DNA of 64,000 nt, from assembly GCA_001599595.1 (NCBI GenBank), contig BCHH01000014.1:319587-383586 (forward strand), read 5' to 3'. The notes under the pieces are model-generated. The model was not told where the DNA came from. It was given only the letters and a program-made list of their open reading frames with translations, and made no database searches. The stretch's first letter is position 1, and the number at the start of each line of letters is the position of its first letter. A program made the translations under genes and the position numbers. Below, in pieces: positions 11,016 to 22,318 of the stretch. Origin of the DNA: Beverwykella pulmonaria (Eukaryota; Ascomycota; Dothideomycetes; Pleosporales; Melanommataceae).

Positions 11016-12676
11016 TGTGAGATTGTGGAGTGGAGTGCTAGGTGATGTCCAGTGAATGTCCGATGGAGAGTCCGATGAAGTGCGGTAGTGAGGACGTGTG
11101 AAGCTGCTGGGCCTAGGGTGAACTTATGCGATGTTTCGAGGGTCCGTAAAGTGGAAGGCCGATATTTGAATCGGAGAATGATGCACGGCAAGGTCCCCGG
11201 TCGGTAGTCTAAACTGTGCTGTGTTGTACAACGAAGTTGGGGACAGGATCAAGAGCTATCCTTGTCACGGCCGGAAATAGAAGGAAAAGCGCCAATGGAC
11301 GAAGGAATGTAAGAACTGTATCGAGTCCGTAGAAAATAATCTGAAACGCATGAGGACGTTGGGGTATAACTACTACATGAGGCTCCGCCGCGTTGTCATC
11401 TCCACGCAGAACCGGGACGCTTATTCCGACACGGTCCATGGCCGCAAGTCCCCGAAAGGAATATGTCCAGATGGTTTCTCAACGCGCTAGTGTCCGCAGC
11501 ACTCGAAATGAGTTTATTTTGACCTTGACTAACGCTTGTTCAGAGTTGGCAAATGTGCTCCTGTGGGAGGCGGTGACCGCAAATTAGCTGCGTCTTGGTC
11601 AGCGGCTAGCATCATTCAGCACAAAAAAATGGGAGGCATGCAAATTCATCAAGTTGGCGCACTGGCATCAGCTGCAGCCGTTGGTCATGGTATGGCATGT
11701 TGACGGAGATTTCGAGTTTGCCTTAGCGGGGGGATCTGTAGCGCCATGGCCCACGTAAGCACCCACCCATTTTGGGACCGAGAAGCGCGTGGTTAGGGAG
11801 CAGGATGAGACAGGGGGTCCCAAGAACAGCCCCCATGAACAGCCCCCGGAAAGGGGACTAGCCTTGAAACTGTGGGAATGGCGCAGCAGATCTTGCCAAT
11901 CATGCCTGGAAATCTAATTCTGGCCAGCTGGGTCATTCCCTCTTTGGGCTATGCTGTGTAACCTAGCCTCGATCGGCGCTAGAGTAGGCGAGCCCGAGCC
12001 CCTGTCCCCTGCCTGGGCACACGAGACACCCGCGGCGCTCGCTCAAGCTTTTCGCCGCGGGTTTGTAGGCCGGCATCCAACATCGCTTTTCCGTACTTCC
12101 AAACCGTCGCCTGCCCGGACTCGCCAGTGGTGCCCGAAGTCCGTTGTGGCCCTTCCGGGAGCCTTTGTCTTTTCTCGTGGTCTGCTGCTTGTCCAACCCC
12201 CAGCCCTTGGCTTCACGTGCGTGACATTCGCCAGCGGGCCTCGCGTCGTTCCACTCAGCCCCATGTCACCGCTCAGGTGTGACAAGCCTCGAGAAAGCTG
12301 ACTAGGTTCCCTTCGCTTCTTAGTGGGGCTTTGTTTACGAGATCGATCTGACTGCGGACTACCACAATGTACCACAATGTTGTTTCCAAATCGCGTGTCC
12401 GCTGCGCTGTCCGTGGATGACATAGCGGTGGAGAGGTTGTACGGACGGTGCTATGTCCGTATGCATTAGAATTCAAGTGCAAATATATAGAAGGACCCTG
12501 AGCTTGCTTGATGATGCTTAGGTCTATCATTCCATTTTTATTCCATTTCCATTCCATTTCCATTTGATATCCAATTCCGTTTTTTCACACTCTACTTTCT
12601 TGTTCTCATCCATCATCCCATTCATCCACTCATACCCAGTTCGGAAAACAAAAGTCACAATAAAAAAAAACTCGCA
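11016..12676. other. Intergenic between divergent regulator and thioesterase genes
   Basis: About 1.66 kb separating two divergent start codons, so it should hold both promoters. Frames of 90-126 codons near 11950-12420 overlap each other on both strands and look spurious. An imperfect ATTCCATTT-type repeat lies at about 12529-12566, just before a CT-rich leader. Confidence 0.5.
12529..12566 (+). repeat. Imperfect ATTCCATTT tandem repeat
   Basis: Four or so imperfect copies of a pyrimidine-rich 6-9 nt unit occur about 110-150 bp upstream of the thioesterase ATG. It is probably a simple repeat in the 5' leader or core promoter. Confidence 0.7.
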
Positions 12677-13614
12677 ATGGACGCCATGGGAGAAATCGTC
12701 AGTTCGGGCCTTACCATTACGCTGTCCCCAGCACAAGCCTTCATCGGTGCGGGACTATTGAGCGTTGCTCTACTGAGCAATGCTAAAAGCCTCCTCTTTA
12801 TGTGGCACGTAAAGTCTCCCAGTCCATCGTATGTAGCTTCCTATTAACAATCACACAGGGACGACTCTTCCGACAACTTGCACGGCATCTCCTTTTCCGA
12901 CGCCCTCAACTCACAGTAAAGGAAGCCGAACATGGCGGCGAGGCCCTCTTTGCTCCTGTTGTCACGTCTTCATACACGCCCCTTCTTGACATCGACTACA
13001 ACCTGCACAAATCCAACAGCACATTCTTCAATGACCTCGACGACAACCGCACCGAACTCATGCTTGCGCTCTTTAAAGACGTCGTCAAGCCCCAGAAGCG
13101 CGGCAAAGATACGCTGAAAGCAAAAATGTTCAATCTGGGCGGGACTTCGTGCATCTTCAAGAAAGCTATTGCACCATTCGCCCGCTACGAAGTCTCTTCT
13201 CGCGTTCTCTGCTGGGATCAGAAGTGGGTCTACGTCGTCAGTCATTTCTCTAAGCCGGGTTCAAACAAACCAACGCGTTTCTTGGTTGGTTCTCAAGCTG
13301 TAGAGAAGCCGGCTTCTTCGAGCAGCAAAGTTGAGGACCAGCAAGACCGCATTTACGCAACAGCGATCACAAAATACGTCTTCAAAGCTGGCCGCATCAC
13401 CTGCACACCCGAATCCGTATTGACAGAGTGTGGACTTCTGCCTCCTAGGCCTTTAGAGAACGAGATTAAGAAAGAAAGCAACGGTCATTGGTCATGGGAG
13501 GACGTTCAAGAGGAGTGCAACAAGCATTTGGAAGTGGCACAGAACTTTGGGAGCCTTGACGTCCTTCACGGCACCTTTATTGGGAGACAAGGACCGGCAA
13601 TGTATACCTACTGA
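12677..13614 (+). CDS. THEM6/atnL-like hotdog thioesterase
   Basis: Exons 12677-12808 and 12859-13614 give 295 residues. The 50-bp intron (donor GTAAAG, branch CTATTAAC, acceptor CACAG) joins in phase 0. Residues about 16-42 form a hydrophobic N-terminal segment (AFIGAGLLSVALLSNAKSLL) that could anchor the protein in a membrane. The family core follows as LLDIDYNLHKSNSTFF and DLDDNR, matching the D-x-D-Y-x-L-H-x-x-N signature of 4HBT_2/THEM6-type hotdog proteins. These are taken to hydrolyse acyl thioesters, although few fungal members have been tested. Fungal relatives include the protein encoded by atnL of the aspercryptin cluster, which also contains a branched-chain aminotransferase. That parallel makes the grouping with the gene at 4833 notable. 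The start at 12677 is chosen over a GTG-initiated frame at 12802 because only it gives a normal N-terminus. Confidence 0.75.
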
Positions 13615-15311
13615 GTAGGTTCTGGGATGGAGTTCTGGTATTGGGCACTACGGAGCAGTTAGACTACGGCGCAAGTCCTGCTGCGCATCATAGACTTTAC
13701 TCTTTTTCTTAATGGGTCGGTGGTCATTCTTTTGCTATATATATTTACCCTTTCTCGAATATATTCTCCACACTTTCTTATTATATTCAAATTTGCTTGG
13801 TGAATGCGCGTGAACCGTACTCCATGCCACGCTATCGACGTCAAAGCACAAAAAGGATGTCTACCATCACGTGAAGACTATGCTGTCCAGAGTCTGTGGA
13901 TTTCTCCGAATGAATTCCAACCGTCAACTTCGCCCCGTCCCAAAACAGAAAAATAAGCACTCTAAATGTCTCTTCGATCTGTCATTTATCCCTGCCGAGC
14001 CGCGCTTAAGCACGCGGATACAGTCACACTCGTAATTGATCCCAGAACAAGAAAATGGGCGTCAACGGTCTCGTATACTAGCATGCAGACCAGCTCGTAA
14101 TCACAAAGTTACTCCTTAACTCGACCGCAGCCACCAACGCATCCCGAATTCGAGCCCCCAGGGCGCGCACGAACGGAATATGGGTTGTGGTGGCTTCGCT
14201 GAACTCCTGCTTTGCAGACTGAAACGTGAATTTGCTTCGGTTTCGGGGCATTCCATAACTCTATGCGTGGAGTGGTCCATGGGGCGTGAAATGAGAACGA
14301 CTGCGCAATGCGGGGTTGTAAAGTAAAGCGGTCGCAGCTTAGTCGATGAGGTTGCTGCATCGCCGATACACGACAAATCCTCCCGGTAGTCAGCTTATGC
14401 CTCCACTGTGGTACATGGCTTGCAAAGCATTTATCTGTAACTTTGTAAGGCAATTGCGTAGGCGCTGGGGCGAAAGTTTGCTTTCTTCATCTCTCAACAC
14501 GATGGTGCTGTGGTTTCTCGTGAGCACGCCTGCCCGGTGGCGGATCGGGTGTGGTAGGTCGGGCGTAGCGGAGAGGCTGGGCGGCGGAAAGCTGACGTTT
14601 CGCATGATGCCCGAGGTCCGGCGCTCCTCAGGCGCCACCACAGCAGGCATTCTTTGACTGAGCGCCATGGCTGGCATTGGCAGAGCTTAATTTTTTCTCC
14701 GGCGCCCACACGACTGTCGTGCGACACCACGTTTCTCACTAGCCCTACGAGCTGCCATGTTTCACCATGTGGATAACGGCGTCCGTAGCCCTCTGTCATC
14801 ACTCGTGACAGCGGGAGATTTCCGAGATCTTGGATTACAGACACTATGCACATCCTGGTCTTCCGGCTAGTTTGTCAATTCTGACGGAGAGTTCTTGAGA
14901 GCATTTCCCTGCTCAACACGAGCGCTGCTCACCAGTCTAACGCCATTAACGCGTGAGCTGCCAGCGGAATTTTGCCAACGCAGCGGAGGCGGGCGCCCAC
15001 TACTTCAATGGGACAGCTGGAAGTCGTGGTGGGCCTAGGGTTGGACCCCTGCGCGCGTTGGAAACTGCGCCGCGCAACAAGCGCCCGCTTGTCGGGTTCC
15101 TAGAATAGCGGACTTGGGCGTGCGTAAAGTGAGATGCATGCTATACAACATCCGATTCGAGATCGTGGTGAGTAAGTGTCGGGGAATACTTGGACTGCTA
15201 CTATCCTTCACGCTTGGCGGCCTAATGCTTATATCGAAGCGCTGGGACGGTCATATTCCTTCAAAGTATCTTTTCTCAAATCTCGCCGCACTGTCAAACA
15301 CCGAAGCAAAG
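13615..15311. other. Intergenic; no gene seen
   Basis: About 1.7 kb. The open frames here (for example 14109-14453 and 14390-14853) overlap on both strands and resemble no family. The final 200 bp before the P450 ATG at 15312 are in frame with it but open with a non-conserved stretch, so I treat them as leader. Confidence 0.5.
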
Positions 15312-17073
15312 ATGGGTCTTCTATACACTCTGCAAAGTCATCCCTATACGCAGGCAGTGATTGCCTCGCCGTTGAAGTCGGCACTCTATGTCTTTGCTAT
15401 TATTTGTCTAACCACTCGCATCATTACTGGAACGCGAAGTTACATCGCGAGGCACAACAACGACGGACCTACCAAGACCGTGAATCGCATTTCCTACTGG
15501 ATTCCGTGGGTAGGATCGGCAATATCTTTCGCGCGAAATATCGAAGGAACCATCTCCAGTGACCGGTAAGTATTCCACGGACAAGTAGTCAAGGCCAAGT
15601 CACTAAATAGTGTATAGCGACCACACTGGCGATGGCATCTTCTCATACCGCATCGGCTCCACCTTCTACTATGTCGTCAATATGCCCTCTATCGTCCAGC
15701 AGATCTTTGCCCAGAGGGGAAATGTTCTCAACAAGCAGAAGACTCTGGAATGGTTCATGAGGACAACTTTCAATGACCAAGGTGCTAGTAAGAATGAGGC
15801 CGAGGCGTTCCATGCCCACCACCACGGCCTGAGTCTCATGCTCAAGGAAGATTTCATCCACGAGGCAACTGGCCGAACAGTGAAGTCCATGGAAGTCGAC
15901 GCCGCCCGACTTGTCACTTCCGAGCCATCAACACCAGACTCTCAAGGAAATTCACTAGAACTCTGGGAGCAAGCCGGGAACGTCAAATTCAACGCCGACG
16001 GAACCTTCGAAGCCGACTTCTTCGGCCTCGTCGTGAATTTCATGGGCCAGGTCGTCATTGACAACATGTGGGGCAAATCTCTGATTAAGAATTTCCCCAA
16101 CCTGCAACAAGACCTGTGGGATTTCGACGCCGGACTGCACCACCTCGTGACCAAGCTCCTCACCAACGTGACCGCCGCGGGCCGACGGGCTGTTTTTGCC
16201 CGCGACCGCCTCAGCGTCGCAATGCAAGAATGGCACGAAGCCGTTGCCGCGAAGCAAGCTGGACAAGACCCTGGCGCGAAATGGGGAGACCTCTCTGACA
16301 TCTCCGCAATTATGGAGCAGCGCGTCAAGATCTGGACCGACAGCAAGGCGTCCCCCGTACTTCAATACACCAATGACGTCTCCATCCTCTGGGGTGTGAA
16401 TGTTAACTCAAACAAGAACGTCTTCTGGATGCTTCTCCAAATCTACTCGAAGAGCACCCTGCTCTCGGACATTCGCGAAGAAATTGCTCCATACGTTAAG
16501 ATTTCCCCGTCTGGTGAGCGCACGGCGGCCGGGTACCCGAAACTGGAGATCGATGTCGATGGTTTGACGCACAATTGCCCAATCATCAAGGCATCATTCT
16601 ACGAGACAATGCGCATGAACATGTCCGGCCTCGGTATCCGCGAAGTTATCAAAGATGTCACGCTCCGCGAATCTGCATCCGATGCTGAAAAATTCGGGAA
16701 GAAGAGGCCGCAGGCTTACACTATTCCCGCCGGGGCCACCTTGGTCATGAGCAACGGAACGATGCAGATGGATCAGCGCATTTTCGCGGAACCGGAGAAG
16801 TTCATCCCAGAACGGTTTATTGAGGAGGGCGCAGATGGCAAGCCTAAGGTTACAATGAAGAATTTGAATGTGTTCGGTGGCGGCTTGTATAAGTGCAAGG
16901 GCCGCTACTTCGCGGAGAAAGAGGTCCTGATCTTTGCATCGAGTCTGCTCACCATGTGGGATTTGGCGCCTGTCGAGGGTGATGAGATTAAGATGCCTCA
17001 GATGGGCATTGGTGGTGCGTCGAGGAGCCCGAAGAAAGATATTAGGGTACGTTTGACGCGTAGGTACAACTAA
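15312..17073 (+). CDS. Cytochrome P450 (CYP7/CYP8-like I helix)
   Basis: Exons 15312-15565 and 15618-17073 encode 569 residues; the 52-bp intron (donor GTAAGT, acceptor TATAG) restores an arginine codon. An N-terminal hydrophobic segment (ALYVFAIICLTTR, about residues 23-37) suits a microsomal anchor. K-helix ExxR is ETMR (414-417), the PERF motif is at 482-485, and the haem loop FGGGLYKCKGR (504-514) carries the axial cysteine C511. The I helix reads WGVNVNSN (343-350) instead of AGxDTT, so it lacks the usual oxygen-activating threonine. CYP7 and CYP8 enzymes, including prostacyclin synthase, show similar W-x-x-x-x-N patterns; some of these isomerise peroxides or otherwise depart from simple hydroxylation. 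The substrate is unknown. It is the last member of the loose enzyme group starting at 4833. Confidence 0.85.
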
Positions 17074-18609
17074 TGTTTTCATTTCATCCGGGTCGGGCTG
17101 GGGCGGCTGAGGTTCTTCTGGTCGGAGTTCGCGTCTATTATCTACCTTTCATTTGTACATGTTTCTATGGAGTCTACCATAATGGGTGTCGGCCGCCACG
17201 AGTTTTGACGTTTTCTTTCGATCTAGAAAGGCTTATAGGGTAGCGTCACACTTTTGTACATATATATATTAGATTTATTACTCTTATTTGTACACATTAT
17301 TTAGACTGTTGTTTAGTTATTGATCGAGCGTTGAACATTGATCTACTGAGAAACTCCTCAATATCACTCCTTGTGGTTTCGTTGCTACTAGGTCATCTCC
17401 TTCTAGTTACGATTACATATTTAGCATTCATCAAGTGATCCAAAAAGATAAATTCTCGCCTAAGTGCGCATTGAGGAAGAAATGGAGCGATTATGGAGTG
17501 CTTTGCGCAAACAGGGCATGTCTGTTAATTGGTTGAAGATTTGGAATACATGTACTCTTTTGGCGCACACCGAGATCAAAGGCAGAGGGAGCGGCAGAGG
17601 AACAATACAAATTTCTAGTAAGAACAGAGCGTAGCAGCAGAAAGAGAAAGTTGTTATCTGAAGATGAAGGCTCTGGCAATTTGTAATTTGCAACCATTTT
17701 GCCGGGTTTTGTACCTTTTTTCTGTATAGTCCATTTAGGCAAATAATAGTCTTCGGCTCTAGTGGAGTTTTTTCCGTTTCTTACTAACTGTAGTGGCGTC
17801 GTGCAAAATCTCCTGGTTAATTATGCGGAAATTTTATCTCTATGTGGTGGACCAATTTTGTAACACTAAGATAGCAGAAGATGCGAACGTCAATCTAAGT
17901 ATTCAGTGTCTTTGAAGTGGAGTAGGCTAGTGATGAGAAAAGTGAAACCTCAGGATGCTCGCCTAAATGGCATCACATGGGGTAAGTACAGAGGGGAGTA
18001 TCATCATATTGTCTGACTCTTCGGCCTGCTCAATGACCCAATAAGGGTTTTTAAGGCCACACTTTCAATCATGAACCATGATAGTCACATGCTGAGCAGT
18101 TTCCCCACCTCACCCACCCAATTGTTTGTGTGTCCAGTCAAACGGCGATGCCTTTCGAAACAACGAAATTGCCATGAATGAAAAGCAGAGAGGACTTTTT
18201 TAGAGGAGGCGGAATTTCCTTCATATTATATCTATGGATCGCTTACAGCTTGAGTCCTGAGAACAAACAAGGTAGCAAGATATAATAATCGCTAACAATT
18301 GGAAACCATAAGTGTTATTCAAACAGTGTGGGGAACTTTTTCATAGAAAACAGACTTTGAAAATAGCTCTAAATGTATAATAAGCCCATCTTATAACCAG
18401 TCACAAGTTCTAGTCAAGAGACGGTATACCAGATAACGTCGGCCTTGAAATGCATCTTTAATGATATACAAATCAACCTCAGCAATTGAAGGGAAGAAAG
18501 GATCTAACTTCCTACGCCATATTTTCAAGTCTGGAGTGTAGAGCAGGCACATAAAGGAAGAGTAAGTCAGAAGCAGTCTAAAGCCGCGCCGTAGACAAAG
18601 ACGTAACTA
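17074..18609. other. AT-rich intergenic; no gene seen
   Basis: About 1.5 kb of AT-rich sequence with short TA runs near 17260-17280. No protein-like frame was found on either strand. Confidence 0.5.
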
Positions 18610-19353
18610 TTAGCCGAGTAATGGTGGTTTGGTGACACTAAGGGGGTACTCCACCGCAATGCCATATTCCTTCCTCGAGGAGCGACATTTAGAGCAGTTC
18701 CCAGCATCAGGAGTGTTGGTGTGGCCGCAGTTGAGCATCATGCATGCCCAATACAAGAGATGATCCCAGTTGTGTTCTTTGAGCGCTGGTGGTACGCTCA
18801 CGCCATGCCATCCATTGGATCCCATGTAGGGGTTGAATATCTTGTCACATCCGCCGCATTTGGGTTCGGCCAAACGATTTTGTCGAGGGGGGCTTCCCGC
18901 TTTTAGGCAAATTTTGCATAACCAAAAGTCCCAGCCTTTCCCAATGCTAATCACTGGGTCCCACTCTATCTTGCAATTTTCGTAGTTACGACAACGCTGT
19001 TCCCATGCATAGTTGAGATCGTTGGTGTCGTCTCTAACGTTAACTCTATGATCAAAGCATATCTTGCATCTCCATGCACGGTGTGCGGTGCGACTTCCTA
19101 TCCCCCATACATTTCCCAGTAGACGATCTTTTGTGTCTCGGGGGATTCCACATTTATAACACTCTTTTACATCAATTGAATGAAGTATGCTGATAGGCTC
19201 AGCTTCGTGAAGGGCACAAGTTTCGCATCGCCACTTTATTTGCTGTCCCTGTTTCCCTTAGTTTTGAATGATATTAGGTTTTGATTTGCTTACCGGCAAA
19301 GGTTTGGATAAACCCCATTGCTCGCAGTTCTCCACATTTATTATGCCTGCCAT
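18610..19353 (-). CDS. Tandem zinc-ribbon protein with C-terminal RanBP2-type finger
   Basis: Exons 19353-19294 and 19248-18610 give 232 residues. The 45-bp intron starts GTAAGC and uses the AAACAG acceptor, because the nearer AAG acceptor would bring in a stop. The protein has four modules built on W-x-C-x2-C: W26 with C28/C31/C50/C53; W79 with C81/C84 and C106/C112; W129 with C131/C134/C151/C154; and W187 with C189/C194/C205/C208. The last reads W-x-C-x4-C-x3-N-x6-C-x2-C, which meets the RanBP2 zinc-finger consensus exactly. RanBP2 fingers bind ubiquitin, Ran or single-stranded RNA. There is no signal peptide or membrane segment. I know no named family with this four-module layout. It lies alone in an AT-rich region beside two broken genes. 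Expression is not shown. Confidence 0.65.
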
Positions 19354-21173
19354 CGTGTCGAACGTGAGCGAATGATATTTTGCACCGCCGTTGGAATATA
19401 GGCAGTGAAATTTCGATATTCTTTTAAATTCCAGCTACAAAGTGTCCAGAAATAGAAGTCTTTGGAATGACTAACGAAAGCAAGATGGTGGATAGTAAGA
19501 AAGAGGGAGAACTAGAGAATCTCGCTTCATATATGCTATCTCCTAACTCCATGGAAAGCTCACAGATAAATAGTTAGTTTTCACTCTCCAAACGCCAGAG
19601 AATGAGTATAACCACAAGGCTCACCGCGTAATGACTGAGACTCAGATGGACACAGAGTGGTGTGAACTTCTCTGGTTCATCGAGCGATCCACTGTACATG
19701 GCTCCTTCAACAGTGACTGTTAACTGATGGAGTAGAAAATTTCCCCTCTCAAAGCTCAGCGACCGATGATGTGCCGAATGGCTTACAGAAAAATGACTGT
19801 TATCGGTGAGGTTCAAAGTTGTTACTCTAGCTCATACCGGTATGCCAAGCATTTGAAAGCGGGGTCAGGAATGCTATGCGCACTTTCACTCCATAGTCAT
19901 ATCCTACAAATTATATTCTCTTCTTAGGAAACAGTTGTACATACTGCATATTCCTACATCTGAAGAGAATCACCAAAATTTAATTAGAGGATAAGAGGAT
20001 TAGCTTTATCTTACTAAACTCTACCATATCTGCTAGGGCGCCTTTTGCAGCTTCTTGAAAATTTTCCTAGGCATAACCCTGTTGTTCTTCTTGGACGTAG
20101 GAACATGCAGCGGAGGGAACTAAAGAGAATTAGATAAATATTCCGTCTGCTCGGCTATCTCTAATATCATGCCGGGCGGCAACTTTCCATCTTACTCGTT
20201 GCATTGAGCACGTACTACTCAACCAGCACGTCTTTCTCCTTCCCAAAATTACAGTTCCAACAACTCGATAGTGTAGGTGGGTTGATCTTTGCGCAAGAGT
20301 TCAAACACGCCCACAACAACTTTTCGCGCTCTACTGACTCTGATCTCCGCCGTAGAGGTGGTATGTAGATTCAGGCAGAGGGCAAGAGGGTCAATTTTAC
20401 TGTACTAAAAACGACTGTGTCTGCCAGCCTGCCTTTTGCAACCGCCGAAAGATCCTACAAGATGCACCCTATTTATGAATTTTAGATGCGAGAACATGCA
20501 GTATATGCTATATCCCAGGTGATACCCCTTTCGTTCTGATACGCTCTCCGGAAAGGTGTTCTGCCACCTTCTCCTTCCTGAGTATACCGGTACCAGCGTT
20601 TATGCCTTTTCTTTCCAATATATCCGTGTTTGTTCTCTCACATTGGAAATATCTAAGTAAATATTTGGGATGCTCCTTTCAACTCATTTAGGTCCAATCA
20701 TGGTAACCCCAAACTATTCTTCTTTCTTTTAAAAATAGTAAGAGATAGAGGTACGCAACCGATCGTGAAACGTAAGCAGTGCTGAGTCGTAGTAAAGGGT
20801 GCAAAATAGAAATAAAAGGGTAAAAGCGACTCGCAGCCATGCGATGTCCCAGGTAGCAATGCGCTGATAGTTTTGATAGTAGTCCGTTGCTATTTCGTTG
20901 CATCTATCAAAAGAAAGAAAGATATATATATATATATACCGAAAGATAGGGGAATGATCGTGGTCCCTCGCCTTGAGTGTCCTCTTCCTGTGTTCGATTT
21001 TGGTGTCGTTCGTTGTGTTGTGTGTTGGTTGCGGTGTTCTTTGTCGTTGCTGGATTGCTGGATGGGTGGTTGTGGGATTGTTTGGGTGTCCCATCGATGA
21101 TGGGTCCCACGTTAACTTTCAAACTTCACCCACAAAGCGCTAGGAACAACTTGTAGGTAATACCCATTGTCTC
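19354..21173. other. AT-rich intergenic; no gene seen
   Basis: About 1.8 kb, AT-rich, with an AT dinucleotide tract at 20922-20938. Short frames such as 19574-19816 on the reverse strand have no family features. Around 20035-20100 the reverse strand reads a short basic stretch ending in a stop, too little to name. Confidence 0.45.
20922..20938. repeat. AT dinucleotide microsatellite
   Basis: Seventeen bases of perfect alternating AT, flanked by GA-rich sequence (AAAGAAAGAAAG) on the left. Confidence 0.9.
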
Positions 21174-21762
21174 CTAAGTGAACGAGATAGTAGGCGGCCA
21201 CGAGCCATCCGCAGGTCTTTTGATCTCATGTTTCCTCGGCGTCGACATCTTATCATATGGAATTGGCTGTACAGATACACTATTCCTCGCGAACAAAGCC
21301 ATGATCGTGTCCTCATCTTCCTCACTCATACTTGTGGCTTTCAAAAAGTACCCACTCCCGTCTCCAAGTTTAGCGCCTTTAAACCAATTTATAAGCCACC
21401 AAAAGTTCACTTAGGACGTAATAGTCATTAGGATCTGGACTCATTGCCGGTTTCCCTGTCTTAAGTTTTGTACGCGGAATGTGGGAGATAAGGATTTGTT
21501 TGTAGTCCCACAAAACAATGGCTGAGCAGGCAGAGAACCTGTCGGAAATCACAGAGTCGCCGGCTGTCCACTCGTATTGTTTGGCTTCTTCCGTGCACGC
21601 CTCATGGTCTTCGCGAATGGATAATGAATGAGCTAAGGTTTCATGAGTCTTCCGAGTCTTCGATCCCGGTCTCGACTTTGAATTTAGGGCGGCTAGAGAG
21701 TGAGTAAGCTGAGCGTGATTACCCGATAAAGTCCTTTGCAGTCGGCCGACTTTTTTACTTCG
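21174..21762 (-). pseudogene. Frameshifted gene of unknown function
   Basis: On the reverse strand a stop-free frame of about 118 codons runs from 21762 to about 21390 (key text: CSAIVLWDYKQILISHIPRT, then DPNDYYVLSELLVAYK). It meets a stop just as the next frame becomes protein-like (FKGAKLGDGSGYFLKATSM, then MALFARNSVSVQPI, ending PADGSWPPTISFT at 21174). The two frames meet within about 10 bp near 21385-21395, too close for an intron, so a one-base shift is the simplest reading. There is no ATG at the upstream end, where the frame begins after a TGA near 21765, so the 5' exon is missing or decayed. I do not recognise the family. Sequencing error is an alternative to real decay. Confidence 0.5.
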
Positions 21763-22318
21763 TCACACGAAATCCTTCTCGCCATGAGAAGTAGATCGTG
21801 TTTCGAGTTAAGTATGCTCCTTCTACAATACATATTTCACACTTTAGTTTCCCATGTAAAGGTCTTGGAAGTTGGCTTGGGGCAGCTAAACTTCAGGCTT
21901 CACATTAATGCCGCAGAATGAGAGCACTGATTTATTAATCTCTCCTCCACTCGCTCAAGCCGTAGACCCACAGGTGTGGTGTTTCAGGACAGAGGCTTAC
22001 ATAAAGAAATGATCGGGCGTACCGGATAGGAACACGTTTAAGGTAACGTCAGCCGCCGATTACGCCTCACGGATTGGGCTATTATTGTTGATTCTTGGCG
22101 TCTAAATGGGGGTGAGGAATCCCCATTGGCTGAATATACTCTCCCGGTCCATAGTTGAAGGCTTTCGCTCTTGGTTTATTCCAATCTGGCAATGTTACAA
22201 CCTCACAGTCGCACAACCTCTACCACTGTCTTCTAACCCTTCAATCGACATCCAAATAAACGACCTATCGACATCACCTACCTCGCCATTGTGGGAAGTT
22301 CCACACACAGCTCGGTGA
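21763..22318. other. Intergenic; no gene seen
   Basis: About 0.55 kb between the frameshifted gene and the ankyrin locus. It may hold a lost 5' exon of either, but I could not place one. Confidence 0.4.

Noticed and set aside
19574..19816. Reverse frame of 80 codons ending in a hydrophobic segment.
   Set aside because: No conserved features, no exon partner, and AT-rich surroundings; likely chance.
20035..20100. Short basic reverse-strand stretch that might be a transposon remnant.
   Set aside because: Too short, ends in a stop, and no terminal repeats or further transposase-like text were found nearby.
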